Shown one piece after another: positions 1 to 10,040 of a stretch of DNA of 64,000 nucleotides. Source of the stretch: Limnanthes douglasii subsp. nivea. Taxonomy: Eukaryota; Streptophyta; Magnoliopsida; Brassicales; Limnanthaceae. The notes under the pieces were generated by a model. It saw only the letters and a list, made by a program, of their open reading frames with translations. It was not told the origin of the DNA and searched no databases. The DNA is taken from the NCBI GenBank assembly GCA_036936605.1, contig JAUPFV010000002.1:267600770-267664769 (forward strand), given 5' to 3'. The position numbers and the translations under genes are program-made. How positions within the stretch are numbered: position 1 is the stretch's first letter; each line of letters starts with the position of its first letter.

Positions 1-1517
1 ATGGCGCCATAAGGTGCCTTGGAAGAGTTGATCGATCCCTTCCTTTTTCCATTCGGTCGCTACAATTTCACGAAACATGGAAAAGTTTCATCGTTGATGA
101 ACATTCCATTCAAATATGGTACCAACATTACCTTGGCTTTCATGAAGAAGTCATTCCGAGTATCAAATCGAAATCATCGAGCGGTACCACCATTACCTTG
201 CACTGTCCTTGCCATTCGCCAATGCTCAAGTTTGTGATGGTCATTTCACATACTTGTAGTGCGTTCGAATTCATGGCTTTGACCTTGCTTGTGCTTTTGG
301 TAATTCTAGGCCAAGTTTCCTAACTTCTCTTGCGGCCAAGAAATTGTGCGTTGCTCCTGTGTCAAACATTGCTTTGGCTGTCTTCCCATTTACCTTCACC
401 ATAGTTTGCATTAGCATGTTATGTTGTCTTTGATCATCTTGGGTTATAACGTTAAGTAATTGTAGAGGATTGACATATCCATCACCATCCTCACTGTCTG
501 CGGCCAACGGAGCCAGTTTTGCACGCCTTGGGCAATCGCGTGCACGATGGGCACCGTCGCAAATGAAACATCCCTTTCTTGATTGCGTGGCATCTTCCGT
601 ACCATCGTTGTCACCACCATGTTTGGAATTGGTTTTGGGCTTTCTAGTACTGTATTTGTTGTCAACTTGGTTACTCATGTCTGGTTTGCTCTTCTTCGCA
701 GTGGTGATTGAAGAAGGTTGTTGTCTAAAATCCATTAGACCCTCGGCTGAAGCCATGGCACTAGGCAAATCTGAAACTCCTTGCTTGTGTAACTACACTT
801 GTGCCCAATTTTGCAATCCTGACAAAAATTTGAACAATTTGTCCTCCTTGGACATATATTTAACGTCCATCATTAAAGAACTGAACTTAGTCACGTAGCT
901 ACGAATGGTACCAATATGTCGTAGCGACTTCAAGTTCTCCCTTGCAACCCAGGTCGTGTTGCAAGGTAGGAATTGATCCTTCAATTCCTTTTAAGTGTAA
1001 ACCACGTTCTTATCTTGTCTCTATGAGCATTGACGTCATCTTCTAGTCTGGATCTCCACCATAACTTTGCATCTCCAGTTAGGTACATGCTAGAAATCGT
1101 TACTTGCTCCGCCTCCGGGATTTTGGCAGCTTGGAAGTAATTTTCAAGATCCCATAAGAAATTCTCAAGTTCCCTTGAGTTCCTTGAACCGTCGAAGGGC
1201 TTAGGTTTATGTATTTTTACCTTTGAAGAGCCTTCTCTTGGAGAAGTATTTGAAACAGCCCGTCTAAGTAGTGATACTTCTTCAGACAGTTTTTCAATTC
1301 GTTCATTGAAGCAAATCGAGAGGTTGTTTACGTCTCGAATTACCTTCCTGATGCTTTTATCTATATCTTTCCTCATGTCGGAATAGATATTGACACCGTT
1401 CTGAATTTTCTCCGACAATTCAGAAATATGAACGAACACACTAACTCCATCTTCACTTGGTTCTCCTATTAGGTACTCCAAACGAGAGATTCTTTCCTTC
1501 GCGTCGGATAGGGTCAT
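1..1517 (-). pseudogene. Ty3/gypsy gag-protease, broken and cut by the window edge
   Basis: Reading down from 1517, this encodes a coiled-coil N-terminus and then a retrotransposon gag core (segments KPFDGSR and AKLWWRSRLEDD near 1050-1200). Next come a CX2CX3HX4C zinc knuckle (CFICDGAHRARDC, about 520-560) and a retroviral-type aspartic protease with active site DTGATH (about 350). Gag packages element RNA and the protease matures the polyprotein. The frame is broken in at least three places: a frameshift near 985-1000, an in-frame stop at 793-795, and a stop at 271-273 where the reading continues in another frame to base 1 (AKVMLVPYLNG). Reverse transcriptase and integrase would lie left of the window. 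The knuckle type and the tRNA-Met primer site fit a chromovirus-like gypsy element. The family call is firm, the sublineage is not. Confidence 0.85.
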
Positions 1518-1606
1518 CTTGCCACCTTGTTCTAATACTAGTTAGGTATCCTTTCAGTCTGCTTGAGCTCGGTCTTCAAAATTGTAGATGCTTCAAAATC
1601 CTCTTC

Positions 1607-1677
1607 GATACCAGATCTTGGTATCGTCTCTTGCTCTGATACCAGTTCTTGGTATCGTTTGTTGCTCTGATACCAGT
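1607..1677 (-). promoter_or_regulatory. Primer-binding site of the gypsy element, tandemly duplicated
   Basis: On the minus strand TGGTATCAGAGC (1664-1675) is complementary to the 3' end of plant initiator tRNA-Met, the usual minus-strand primer. The same 12-mer occurs again at 1633-1644, and a third partial unit begins at 1607. The unit, starting GATACCAG on the plus strand, is 31 bp. The copy nearest the LTR (1664-1675) would be the functional one. Confidence 0.75.
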
Positions 1678-3105
1678 TGTCACACAGGTAATTTTTCGCT
1701 ATGGATCTTTCGTCGTGTGCGGCCTAAAGTCCCTACTTTAGTTAGTAGTCTTCTACCCTATGTCAAAGTGAGTTTGACAATTTAACAATTAACTCAGATT
1801 TGCAAGTAAGTGTTTCAAGAGTTGCACAACAATATATATGAGACAAGACACTAAGATAAAGAACACATGCAAGTTTACAGGACTCCGACCCCAACCTTTA
1901 CTATATTAATAAATGAGTAATACCTCCAGATATTACAATAATGTTCACACTCTCAGTACTAAAGCCTAACCTCTCTAGAACTGATCTACAATCTATTTAT
2001 AGGCAAAGAAAGCCAACTACTTCCTTAAAATTTGAAATGGCCATGTGGCAGAATCTTGGCCCATCGATTTGGCATATCAAATCTCGTGCGTTCGATCTGA
2101 AATTTCACCAAGTAACCTCTTTATGGTTATAGAAGACGTGGTTAAAACTTGGCTCGAGTAAAGTAGTGATCTGCCTGGAGTTCCTAAAAACCAGGCGCAC
2201 GTGGCTGGCCAAACGGGGCCGAGTGGCCCTGTTCTGGCGTGCCAGCTTGGCCACGATCTGTTGGCCAAACATAACTCCCGATTTTTCCGTGTCACGTTCC
2301 TAAACTCCTCGGCCACTTCCCATGATTTTCTCAACCGCATCTAGTGGTGAACGTACTTTTGGCAGTCGTGGGCAGTTGTCCATGATTTCACTATCTTCAA
2401 GATTAATCATGTCCTAACTTCTTCACCAGACGTGTAAATGCTCCCAACCTTCGTGGGGAGGTTCTTTATAATTGAATCTAACACTTATCAAATTATGGGA
2501 CGGGCGAAAATGGGTTTGGCCCATCCATTTTGCGTTTTGGCCCATCTGGCCCAGTCTGGCCGGCCAGCTTGTGTGCCAGCATGGGCCGCCGCGCGTGACC
2601 ACCGGGCCACATAGGGCCACCTCCATATTTATTTGTGCCATCTTTTGTCCACACCTCCTTTAAGTTATTTCCATCTGCATGCTCAATCGCCAATCCTATC
2701 GCATTTCAAACGAAACCCTTGCACTTGAACCAAAGTTCCCCGTTTGATCTTTTGCCATCATCGTGCCATGTCGCGCGCCAACTCCAGCTATCGTGCTCCT
2801 TGTCTTACCACATTTACTATGTCATCCCTCTTATCCGTCAAGAGTCATTAGATTGTATGAAGAGTCCAACAAAGCTCTCTGATGCACCAAATAAGATTGC
2901 TAGTCTGTGGTCACATTGTGGTGCCAATGCGGCCCATCCAACGACTAGCGCGTGCCAACTCGTAGGGGTCTTACAGGTGGAAGCAAAAGCTAATAGCTGA
3001 ACATATGAGACACATACCTTGGCAAACAATTCCATCTTTATCTTCTGATTCCACAATACCTAAATCACGGCCATAATAGACAAACATTTGATGTTATTTC
3101 TAGAC
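1678..3105 (-). mobile_element. Probable 5' LTR of the gypsy element (outer end uncertain)
   Basis: The LTR starts directly beside the primer-binding site, reading TGTCACAC on the plus strand, which is an LTR end in ...GTGTGACA on the element strand. A strong TATA box lies on the minus strand (TATAAATAG, 1993-2001), followed by purine/pyrimidine-rich U5 sequence. I place the outer end tentatively at 3105, where the plus strand reads TCTAGACA, giving TGTC/GACA inverted ends and a length of about 1.4 kb. The second LTR is outside the window, so the outer boundary cannot be confirmed. The GC-rich GGCCAGC motifs at 2200-2640 would lie in U3. Confidence 0.4.
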
Positions 3106-5746
3106 ATGACCCGTCAGCTCATCAGGATCGTCAGCTCATCAGGATCGTGACCAATAAAATCAAGCAATATCACAATTAAGTTGGGTCCCAATAATCTCGG
3201 TCAATCTAGACGATCTAGGTTAAATACCTCATGTCTCCCATTTCAATGGAGAAACATCCAACATACAAACAAAGAAGGTTACTATCCTTTATCCCAACTG
3301 GGAAATACAAAACTGTCACACTTGTCACTCATCTAACGAAACAAAAACAAGAATAACCAATTGTCGATTCTATGCTCCAAGACCTACCAGCAATACTAAC
3401 CATGCTCCCCGAAAAAGTAGCAGAGCCATATATAGATACATCTGCCGGAACCATACCTTCTCCACCAACCTATTTATGACTTATTTACAAAGCCCTCCTC
3501 CAATGTTGCGTAATCTTTTGGTAAGCAAGAACGAATTTGAAACCAAGATTTGTACTCACTAGAAACCCAGAACATTTGAAATGCAATTTTTGGTCAACAA
3601 TAGGGATAACCGCACAATGGTGCTTTAATCCATGAGTTCCTTCTCTCATACAAAGCCATGTCGGCTGCCTTTAAAAGCATGGAACCTACTCAGTTCTCAA
3701 CGGAATGTTAGCAAAACACTCGATTACATACTGAAAAAAACGAATTTTGTGTGTTACTTATACATAATACGCCAATAGGATTTACTTCCAGGAAACTAGA
3801 GAAGCAAATCAAAAATACAATAATAAACTCAGAGCATGGGCACACCCGCGGTGGCCACCTGCTAGCTATTCGACATATATACATTATAATGCAAACTCCA
3901 CCCCGCAAACACCGGTAACCAATGGTTTACCCATGCATTATCATCACTTATTGCACTAAATCCAAAAGATACTCAACGACGTGATCTTTACGAAAAAGGC
4001 TTCGATTATCAAACCACATTCATTTACAGTGCTCCGAAGAACACACCATTTGACCTTACTAAGGCATCTGACTAGGCCCTTTATAATATAAGGAAGCATT
4101 CGTTACTTTCTCTGTGATTAGCCACTCTCACCAAGTAATATCCAAAATAAGCTCTCATGCCAGCCTTTGGCACATCCTTTGCGATGAGCCAGACATACAT
4201 GCAAGGAATGAGGTCATAAATCTTTGCTCCACAGACAGCTCGACTAACCATGCAACCCGGTGGACGACCTACTCCTCCAACGTACCTTTACTTAGCCCCG
4301 CACAATCAGTACAATGTAGAGCTGGAGAAATTTCAAAATTTACAACAATTTCCTTGTTCAAATACTACTTCACGATAGCTCAATCAAACTTGTACAACAA
4401 CCTATAATAAAAAATCTATGATCGTCCACCACCCTTTGCGGGCATACAATCAACACGCCTCTTCAAATCCAAACTCACAATGTGGGGTACCCTATCTCAC
4501 GACACTCTCAGTCATGCAACACTGGACAAACCATTGACAAGCCTGACACGCAAGGCATTATGGGTCGACTTATTTGGATCACTCAACCAAGGCAACACGA
4601 CGGTAACTCGTTTACGATGCCAACCCGACAATAACTTCCAAAATAACTTACCAACAATGTGCCAACAAACTACAGGAAAATTCATCCACAAAAATAATCT
4701 CTAACACCTCTTGTAAAAAAGATTGGCATACATATGTCATAGTAGGACCAAAACCTAAATAAACAAACATTTATATAATATAGGTTTCGTTAGAAAATTA
4801 TTTACTATTTTTTCTCTTTTACAAACTGGTATGAATAAATTATCTTTGAAATAATATTTTCCTACTATATATATTTTATATCTATTTTCATCATTTACAC
4901 GCTCGCAATTATGATCACTCGACTAACAACGATCTTAAAATGCACCTACAAGCCATGAAAATTCACCCAAGACCAAGCTTTATATCCACTTTCTTGCGGG
5001 ATAAGACTGAGTTATCTCAGCACCTTTGCAACATATCTCTACATCATCCCTCGTATATTTTAAAAACAGAAAGGATAAGTTTCAGATGGAAATGTACGAT
5101 TAAGTTCTCTCAGGACCCATTTCTTATTGCTAAGGCATCTAACTCATCATGATACGACAGTCGAAATTGAGTCCAAGTACTCCACCGCAAACACAACAAA
5201 TAACACAATACTACGTCACCTATTTCGTGGGAGATACTGCACAATGAAAACACTTTCTCTCTTACTAAGCATGGGCTAAGACTAAAATCTGATACCACTC
5301 AACAACATAAATAAGACTGGGATGATAAAATTAATTCATAACATCACACGGGTACGACAACCTTTAATACTATGATAGTCCATGTTACATCATACAAAAG
5401 AATATAAGAATGGCCCACACACAACATCCAACATCATGTGTCTTGAGGTAGCAATGGTCAGAAATCATGAATCCCCTCTTTAAACAAAGGGGACCGCGTG
5501 CCTCTTCTCATCAATTAAAACGACACATTCGATATTTTAGATGCAATCCGACGATGGACCATGTGCCCTCGCGAAGGTCTATGTTTTTTAAGCTGATCAA
5601 TTTATTAGACTCACTAAAACCCTTCACGAAGAAGGGAGGCATTCACGATAAAGAAAAGGATAAACAAAAAATATACTACATACCATAACATATGAAGCAT
5701 GAGAAATGCAAACTAAAATAAGGAATAAATACAACAATACCGGTAC
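3106..5746. other. Gene-free stretch, probably decayed repeats
   Basis: No coding region is supported here. A short direct repeat (CAGCTCATCAGGATCGT, twice in a row) lies at 3116-3149. On the minus strand TGGTATCAGA (5288-5297) looks like a decayed tRNA-Met primer site with possible LTR sequence to its right. The short open frames in this interval have no recognisable domains. I infer old retrotransposon debris but cannot assign an element. Confidence 0.4.
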
Positions 5747-6045
5747 TAGGTCTGTCAATCAATTTTGGGTTTCGGGTCATGTTCGTATTGGCTTGACAAA
5801 CCTGAAATTTTAAAACTCGTGATACGAATTCGACACAAATCCAAAATTCGTGTCAGGTTCAAAGACACGAACCCGACCTGCTAAAAACCTGTTGAATCCG
5901 ATCATTTGTTTGATATGAAATTGTAACCAACACAAAACACTTGTTTGACATGAACCGACTAGTTTGATACGAAATTTTAACCAACTCGAAACACGAACCC
6001 GACCTGTTATACAAACCCGATATAATGTTCAACAAGAACACGACC
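5747..6045. repeat. hAT left terminal and subterminal repeats
   Basis: The terminal inverted repeat is followed by short motifs in mixed spacing: CACGAACCCGACCTG occurs twice (about 5867 and 5993), with ACACGACCTGTTAGACAC near 6040 and variants of TTTGATACGAAATT and TTTGATATGAAATT. The inverted counterpart is at 16740-17054. These clusters are the usual place for transposase binding in hAT elements. Confidence 0.7.
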
Positions 6046-6267
6046 TGTTAGACACATAAATATAAAAACTAACGTAAATACATAATGTGAAACATGAAGT
6101 CTAGATAATATTAAATTCCAATTTTACAAAATATGAAAAACATTACATTACAGAAATTTTGTTTTGAACAACAAATGTTTAAATTAAAAAAAAAACACGA
6201 ACTTTAAAGTTGATTTCACCAATTTGAATATCCTACACAAATAAAGTAAAATAAAAATTAAATCTCA

Positions 6268-6270
<3 letters not shown>

Positions 6271-6321
<51 letters not shown>
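6271..6321. repeat. (TA)n microsatellite
   Basis: About 50 bp of pure TA dinucleotide inside the 3' flank of the hAT transposase. Confidence 0.95.
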
Positions 6322-6323
<2 letters not shown>

Positions 6324-6378
6324 CGATGACATATTTATACAATTATATCATAAATTACCTTAAATGAAATCAACTAAG

Positions 6379-6740
6379 CTAACCATCATCTTTATTAAGA
6401 TCCAGATTCAAACTCAAACAATTCTCCGTGAGTTTCTTCATCTTTTCTTCTTGCAAAGCTAGAATATATTATAAAACAATAGATATTTGAATCATATGAA
6501 ATAAATATAAATTTTTAAACAATTAAGTTTTAGAATTTAGAAAATTTACATTTTTCTCCAAAATAACCAATCTTTTATACAAATTTATACCTCGTTCCTA
6601 TCCAGTTCAAGAGAACTACGAAAATAGTCAAGAACTCGACCCCCAACATTGAATGTCGACTCTGATGCGACCGTAGATATAGGAATGAACAACATATCAC
6701 AAGCCATGGCAGCGAGTTCCAAATATTTATACAATATGCT
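6379..6740 (-). pseudogene. hAT transposase C-terminal part (hATC dimerisation domain)
   Basis: Translating the minus strand from about 6720 gives [19 protein letters not shown], then [19 protein letters not shown]. This is the signature of the hATC dimerisation domain of plant Ac-like (RICESLEEPER-type) transposases. The exon ends in a GT donor (GAG|GTATAA, about 6590). A last exon, about 6379-6459 after an AG acceptor, reads ALQEEKMKKL and ends at a stop at 6379-6381. The rest of the transposase lies beyond the copia insertion, at 14220-15850. The gene cannot make a full protein because of that insertion and the nonsense codons upstream. Confidence 0.85.
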
Positions 6741-6914
6741 AGGATATTGAAATTTTTATCTTATTTCACCTTTGCTGCATCTAAATATAGTTCGAGCTGT
6801 GAATTTTTTGATAAACCGCTACATGCATCACTTTTGAAATCATTAAACATCTGCACAAACACAATCATATATAGATCTAAACAAATGAAATTAATATTAT
6901 ATAATAGATTAATA

Positions 6915-7587
6915 TGTTGGAATATATTTATTTAATATATTTATAGACTAACAATAATTTGGTCCGACATGCTAAATAAACATATTCGATTATTGTCTTA
7001 AGGAAGTCCAAATTAAAAGTAGTCGAGTTAATTATTTAATTAACTAAATTGGACCTATGGGTTAAAAGACGTTATGGGCTCAAGTGTGGTAACCGGGTTG
7101 AATTTGGGCACTGTGATGAAGAGGGCCCAAATCTCAACACTTAAGCCTAAATTAATAAATCAGGGATATAAATTGAATTATCAATTTATTGGGTTATGGT
7201 CCCGGACACAAGGAAGTAACAAAGGATGGACTTTACAATGGTGGGCTTCACATTGTAAAATCTACAAATAAGGGGCTAGGTTTAGGTATTTCATCAGTCT
7301 AAACCCTAATCAGAAATACGGCCGCTTCCTTAGTGTCTGGAAACTTTTCCTTCTTCTCTAATCTGATTCTGCAGGTCTCTTAGTTTCATAAACGGAATCG
7401 CCGGAGAACGTGGAATCGCTAAAGAACGCAAAAGAACTCTAGAGAATACTAGATGGATAGCAGCAGGCAAACCCGTAAGTGATTTTGATTTTCTGTTTCT
7501 TCTATAGATGAATCTAGCAAAAGGGTTTTATTATTTTTCCGCGATTTGTTATATATTATTTGATGCGATTTCGGATAATATATAACA
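6915..7587 (+). repeat. Copia copy 1, 5' LTR
   Basis: Carries promoter, RNA start and polyadenylation signals for the element. The expected TATA box is altered: this LTR reads CTACAAATAAGG (TACAAATA at 7263-7270), whereas the other three LTRs of this family in the window read CTATAAATAAGG. A palindrome GTTAATTATTTAATTAAC is present in U3, as in all four LTRs. Confidence 0.95.
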
Positions 7588-7589
7588 AT

Positions 7590-7601
7590 TGGTATCAGAG
7601 C
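7590..7601 (+). promoter_or_regulatory. Copia copy 1 primer-binding site
   Basis: TGGTATCAGAGC, two bases after the 5' LTR end, is complementary to the 3' end of initiator tRNA-Met. It primes minus-strand DNA synthesis. Confidence 0.95.
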
Positions 7602-8028
7602 AAAATAAACCCTTTTTGGATTGAGTAGAATAATCAAACTGAGTATTGATAGATAAAGACACATGTTTTTTATTCATTGTAAAGAATCCATGTCATTGGG
7701 ATTATATGTGAATTGAATTGGTAGGGCATGGATTTAGGGATTGTATGAAAAGCATGTTATGTGATTTATTGTATTAAAACACATGTTTTATTATCAGTAA
7801 ATTGCAATTTTTATAGTTTTGGGATATTTTTTTTTTCGGGTAAAATTAGGGTTTATTGATGTCTGAAATCTTTTCTCCTAAAATTAGCATCAAATCAACC
7901 CTAAAATAACGAATAAAATCAAAATTATTGGGACAGTGGCTCATCGACAACTTAACCCCTGATGTTAACGCTGATCGAAGACTGTCCGCTGATTATCACG
8001 GTAACCTACGGAAAAAAAAAACTGCAGT

Positions 8029-8262
8029 AACAATTTGCAGGTCGTTAGAAATTGCAGGGGCCTGCTAGAAATTATAGCAGGGACATACTGCAATTTCAAC
8101 AAGGGTTTGCTGGAAATTACAGCAGGGCCCGCTGGAAATAACAGCAGGTGCCTGCTGCAATTTCAGCAGACAGCCTCCTGCAATTTCAGCAGACAGCCTC
8201 CTGCACTGCAGCAAGCAGGTTAGCTGCTGCATGTGTAGGCAGGCTACTGCTGTATTTTTTTT
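8029..8262 (+). repeat. CTGC-rich repeat block in the copia copy 1 leader
   Basis: Roughly ten degenerate units of about 20 bp built on CTGGAAATTACAGCAGG and its complement-like form CCTGCTGCAATTTCAGCAG, so the block can fold on itself. It lies between an A-tract and T-rich sequence. Copia copy 2 has only A and T tracts at the matching place (51186-51216), so the block was gained by copy 1 or lost by copy 2. An open frame runs through it, but its codons simply mirror the repeat. Confidence 0.8.
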
Positions 8263-8435
8263 ATTTTTATTTTTTTTTCTCGAAAGTACATATTTTGTTC
8301 GGTGTAAATTATTTCACAAGTATGTTGTGTTTGGCATGCATTTTTTTGTATGTTTATTTGTGAATTAAATTGTATGTGTGTGAATGATTAAATGACGATG
8401 CATGATTAAGGTTTCGTAGACCGGTAGGTGAAACT

Positions 8436-8905
8436 AAGAAATTAATTTAATCGGCCCTCCAAAAGGTTAAAATTAATTTTCTTAAGGATCATAGGCTTCG
8501 AAAAGTTCGGGGATTAATTTAAATTCAAATATTATCGGCCCTCCGGAAGGTTCACGTTTGGGTTTAAATTAATCATAAACGGGAGAAAATTATTGAAAAT
8601 GGTCTTTGTGCTGATTTTAATTTTAATTAGATGAAATCGGCCCTCCGGAAGGTTTCATCGGTACTTAAGGATAAATTAAATTCAGCCTTACGAATTTTTG
8701 ATTTTAAGTAGGTGAAATCGGCCCTCCGGAAGGTTTCACCGGTACTTAAGAAAATCAAATTATGGTTATTTTAATATATGTAAATGACATCGGCCCTCTG
8801 GAAGGTCTCATTGGCAATTAGAAAATTAAAATAATGATCATAGTATTTTTCTCAAACTCATAAAATTTCATGTTAATTTGATTTGCCCTCCGGTATCTAT
8901 TATCA
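8436..8905 (+). ncRNA. Array of hairpins in the copia leader (copy 1)
   Basis: Five clear inverted repeats and one weak one, spaced 70-100 bp apart, each present TCGGCCCTCCGGAAGG or a close variant at the apex. Arms: H1 8436-8450 with 8467-8483; H2 8512-8529 with 8557-8574 (18 pairs, two of them G-U); H3 8611-8623 with 8673-8685 plus inner GATGAAA/TTTCATC; H4 8697-8710 with 8743-8759 plus inner GGTGAAA/TTTCACC; H5 8766-8775 with 8825-8834 plus AATGA/TCATT; H6 about 8877-8905 (weak). Stem sequences differ from one hairpin to the next but remain complementary, which argues for selection on RNA structure. The array sits upstream of the gag start at 9012. Packaging, dimerisation or translation control are all possible; function is unknown. 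Confidence 0.75.
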
Positions 8906-9011
8906 AGGAATTTTATGTTTTACATGTATTTGTCATGTTTATGCATATGTTTTCAGTTATATGTCAAGATGCTAGATGTGCTTTGTGTTGTTTGTTCTTA
9001 TTATAGTATCC

Positions 9012-9954
9012 ATGGGTTACAATTTTTTGGGGAATCGTCCACCGACGTTGGATTGTTCGGACTTCCAATTGTGGAAGGAAGAAATGTTGCTGTTTTTATC
9101 TGTACATGATTACGACTATGCACTGTCAACTCCCAGACCATCTCCCCTTAGTCCGGAAAGTACACCGGATGAAACTAAGGCTGATGAAAAGTGGGGAAAG
9201 GTCAAATAAGTTATGCATGGCGCTCTTGTTACAGGGAATACCAGTAGCATTGCGTGGGGCCGTCCCTAAAGGTGTTACCACTGCCTCGGTCTTTCTCACG
9301 AAGATTGAGAAAGCATTTGCCAAAAATGAAAAGGTAGAGATGCAGCGTTTGCTCATCGAGCTAGCTACCAAAAAGTATAATGGCAAAGGTAAAATTCGGG
9401 AGCACATTCTGGGAATGTCGATGATTGGCCAAAAGTTAAAGGCAATCGGTTTAGACTTACCTGAGGAATGCATAGTGGGATTCACATTTCATTCGCTGCC
9501 AGACTGGTTTAAGTATTTCCAGTCCACCTATAACTGCATGCGAGAAAAGTGGAATATCAATGAGTTGATTTCCCACGTTGCACAGGAGGAGGAAAGACTT
9601 AAAGGCACAGCGCCTGAGGCTAATGTGATTACATCACCAAATAAGGCAGGACCTAAGCGGAAAGCAGATGGCAAAGGACCAGGTCAAGGTCCGGTAAAGA
9701 AGAAAAAGCTTGAGGAATCGACTATAGGTCGATGCTTTTTCTGCAAAGAGAAAGGACATCTGAAGAAGGATTGTGAGAAACGTCGGGCTTACATGATAAG
9801 CAAAGGTACTCCCACATCTTTGGTTGTTTCAGAAAGTAATATAGTTTCTGTGAAAAGGAATACTTGGTGGGTTGATTCGGCTGCAACAACTCATGTTTGT
9901 GTTTCTTTGCAGGGTACGTCAAAGAGCAGGATGCTAAGTGATGATGAAAGATAG
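9012..9954 (+). pseudogene. Copia copy 1 gag and start of protease
   Basis: The start ATG at 9012 opens a copia-type gag (MGYNFLGN, with [10 protein letters not shown] near residue 25). A one-base gain near 9195-9205 (GTGGGGAAAG) shifts the frame. The reading then continues through the gag core to a CCHC zinc knuckle (CFFCKEKGHLKKDC, 9734-9775) and the protease active site (DSAATTH, about 9875-9895; the family usually has DSGA or DSAA followed by T/S). The frame closes at 9952-9954 in what should be mid-protease. Gag forms the particle and the protease cleaves it. The matching stretch of copy 2 has a different set of lesions. Confidence 0.9.
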
Positions 9955-10040
9955 CAAACGGGAGCTCATGTGATGTTTTAGCTATTTGTGATTTTTCTTT
10001 AAAACTTTCCACTGGACATGTATTATTTTTAGAGGATGTA

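Noticed and set aside
2077..3056. Several short frames in the GGCCAGC-rich region
   Set aside because: They fall within probable LTR U3 sequence, and none has a recognisable domain.
7074..7271. 65-codon frame beginning MGSSVVTG, present in all four copia LTRs
   Set aside because: It lies upstream of the LTR TATA box, so it would not be in the element RNA from its own promoter at the 5' end. Its conservation is explained by the youth of the LTRs.
8035..8363. Two open frames across the CTGC repeat block
   Set aside because: Codons only mirror the repeat. Copy 2 lacks the block.
9126..9485. 119-codon minus-strand frame opposite copia gag
   Set aside because: Mirror of the gag coding strand, and no known copia antisense gene at this place.
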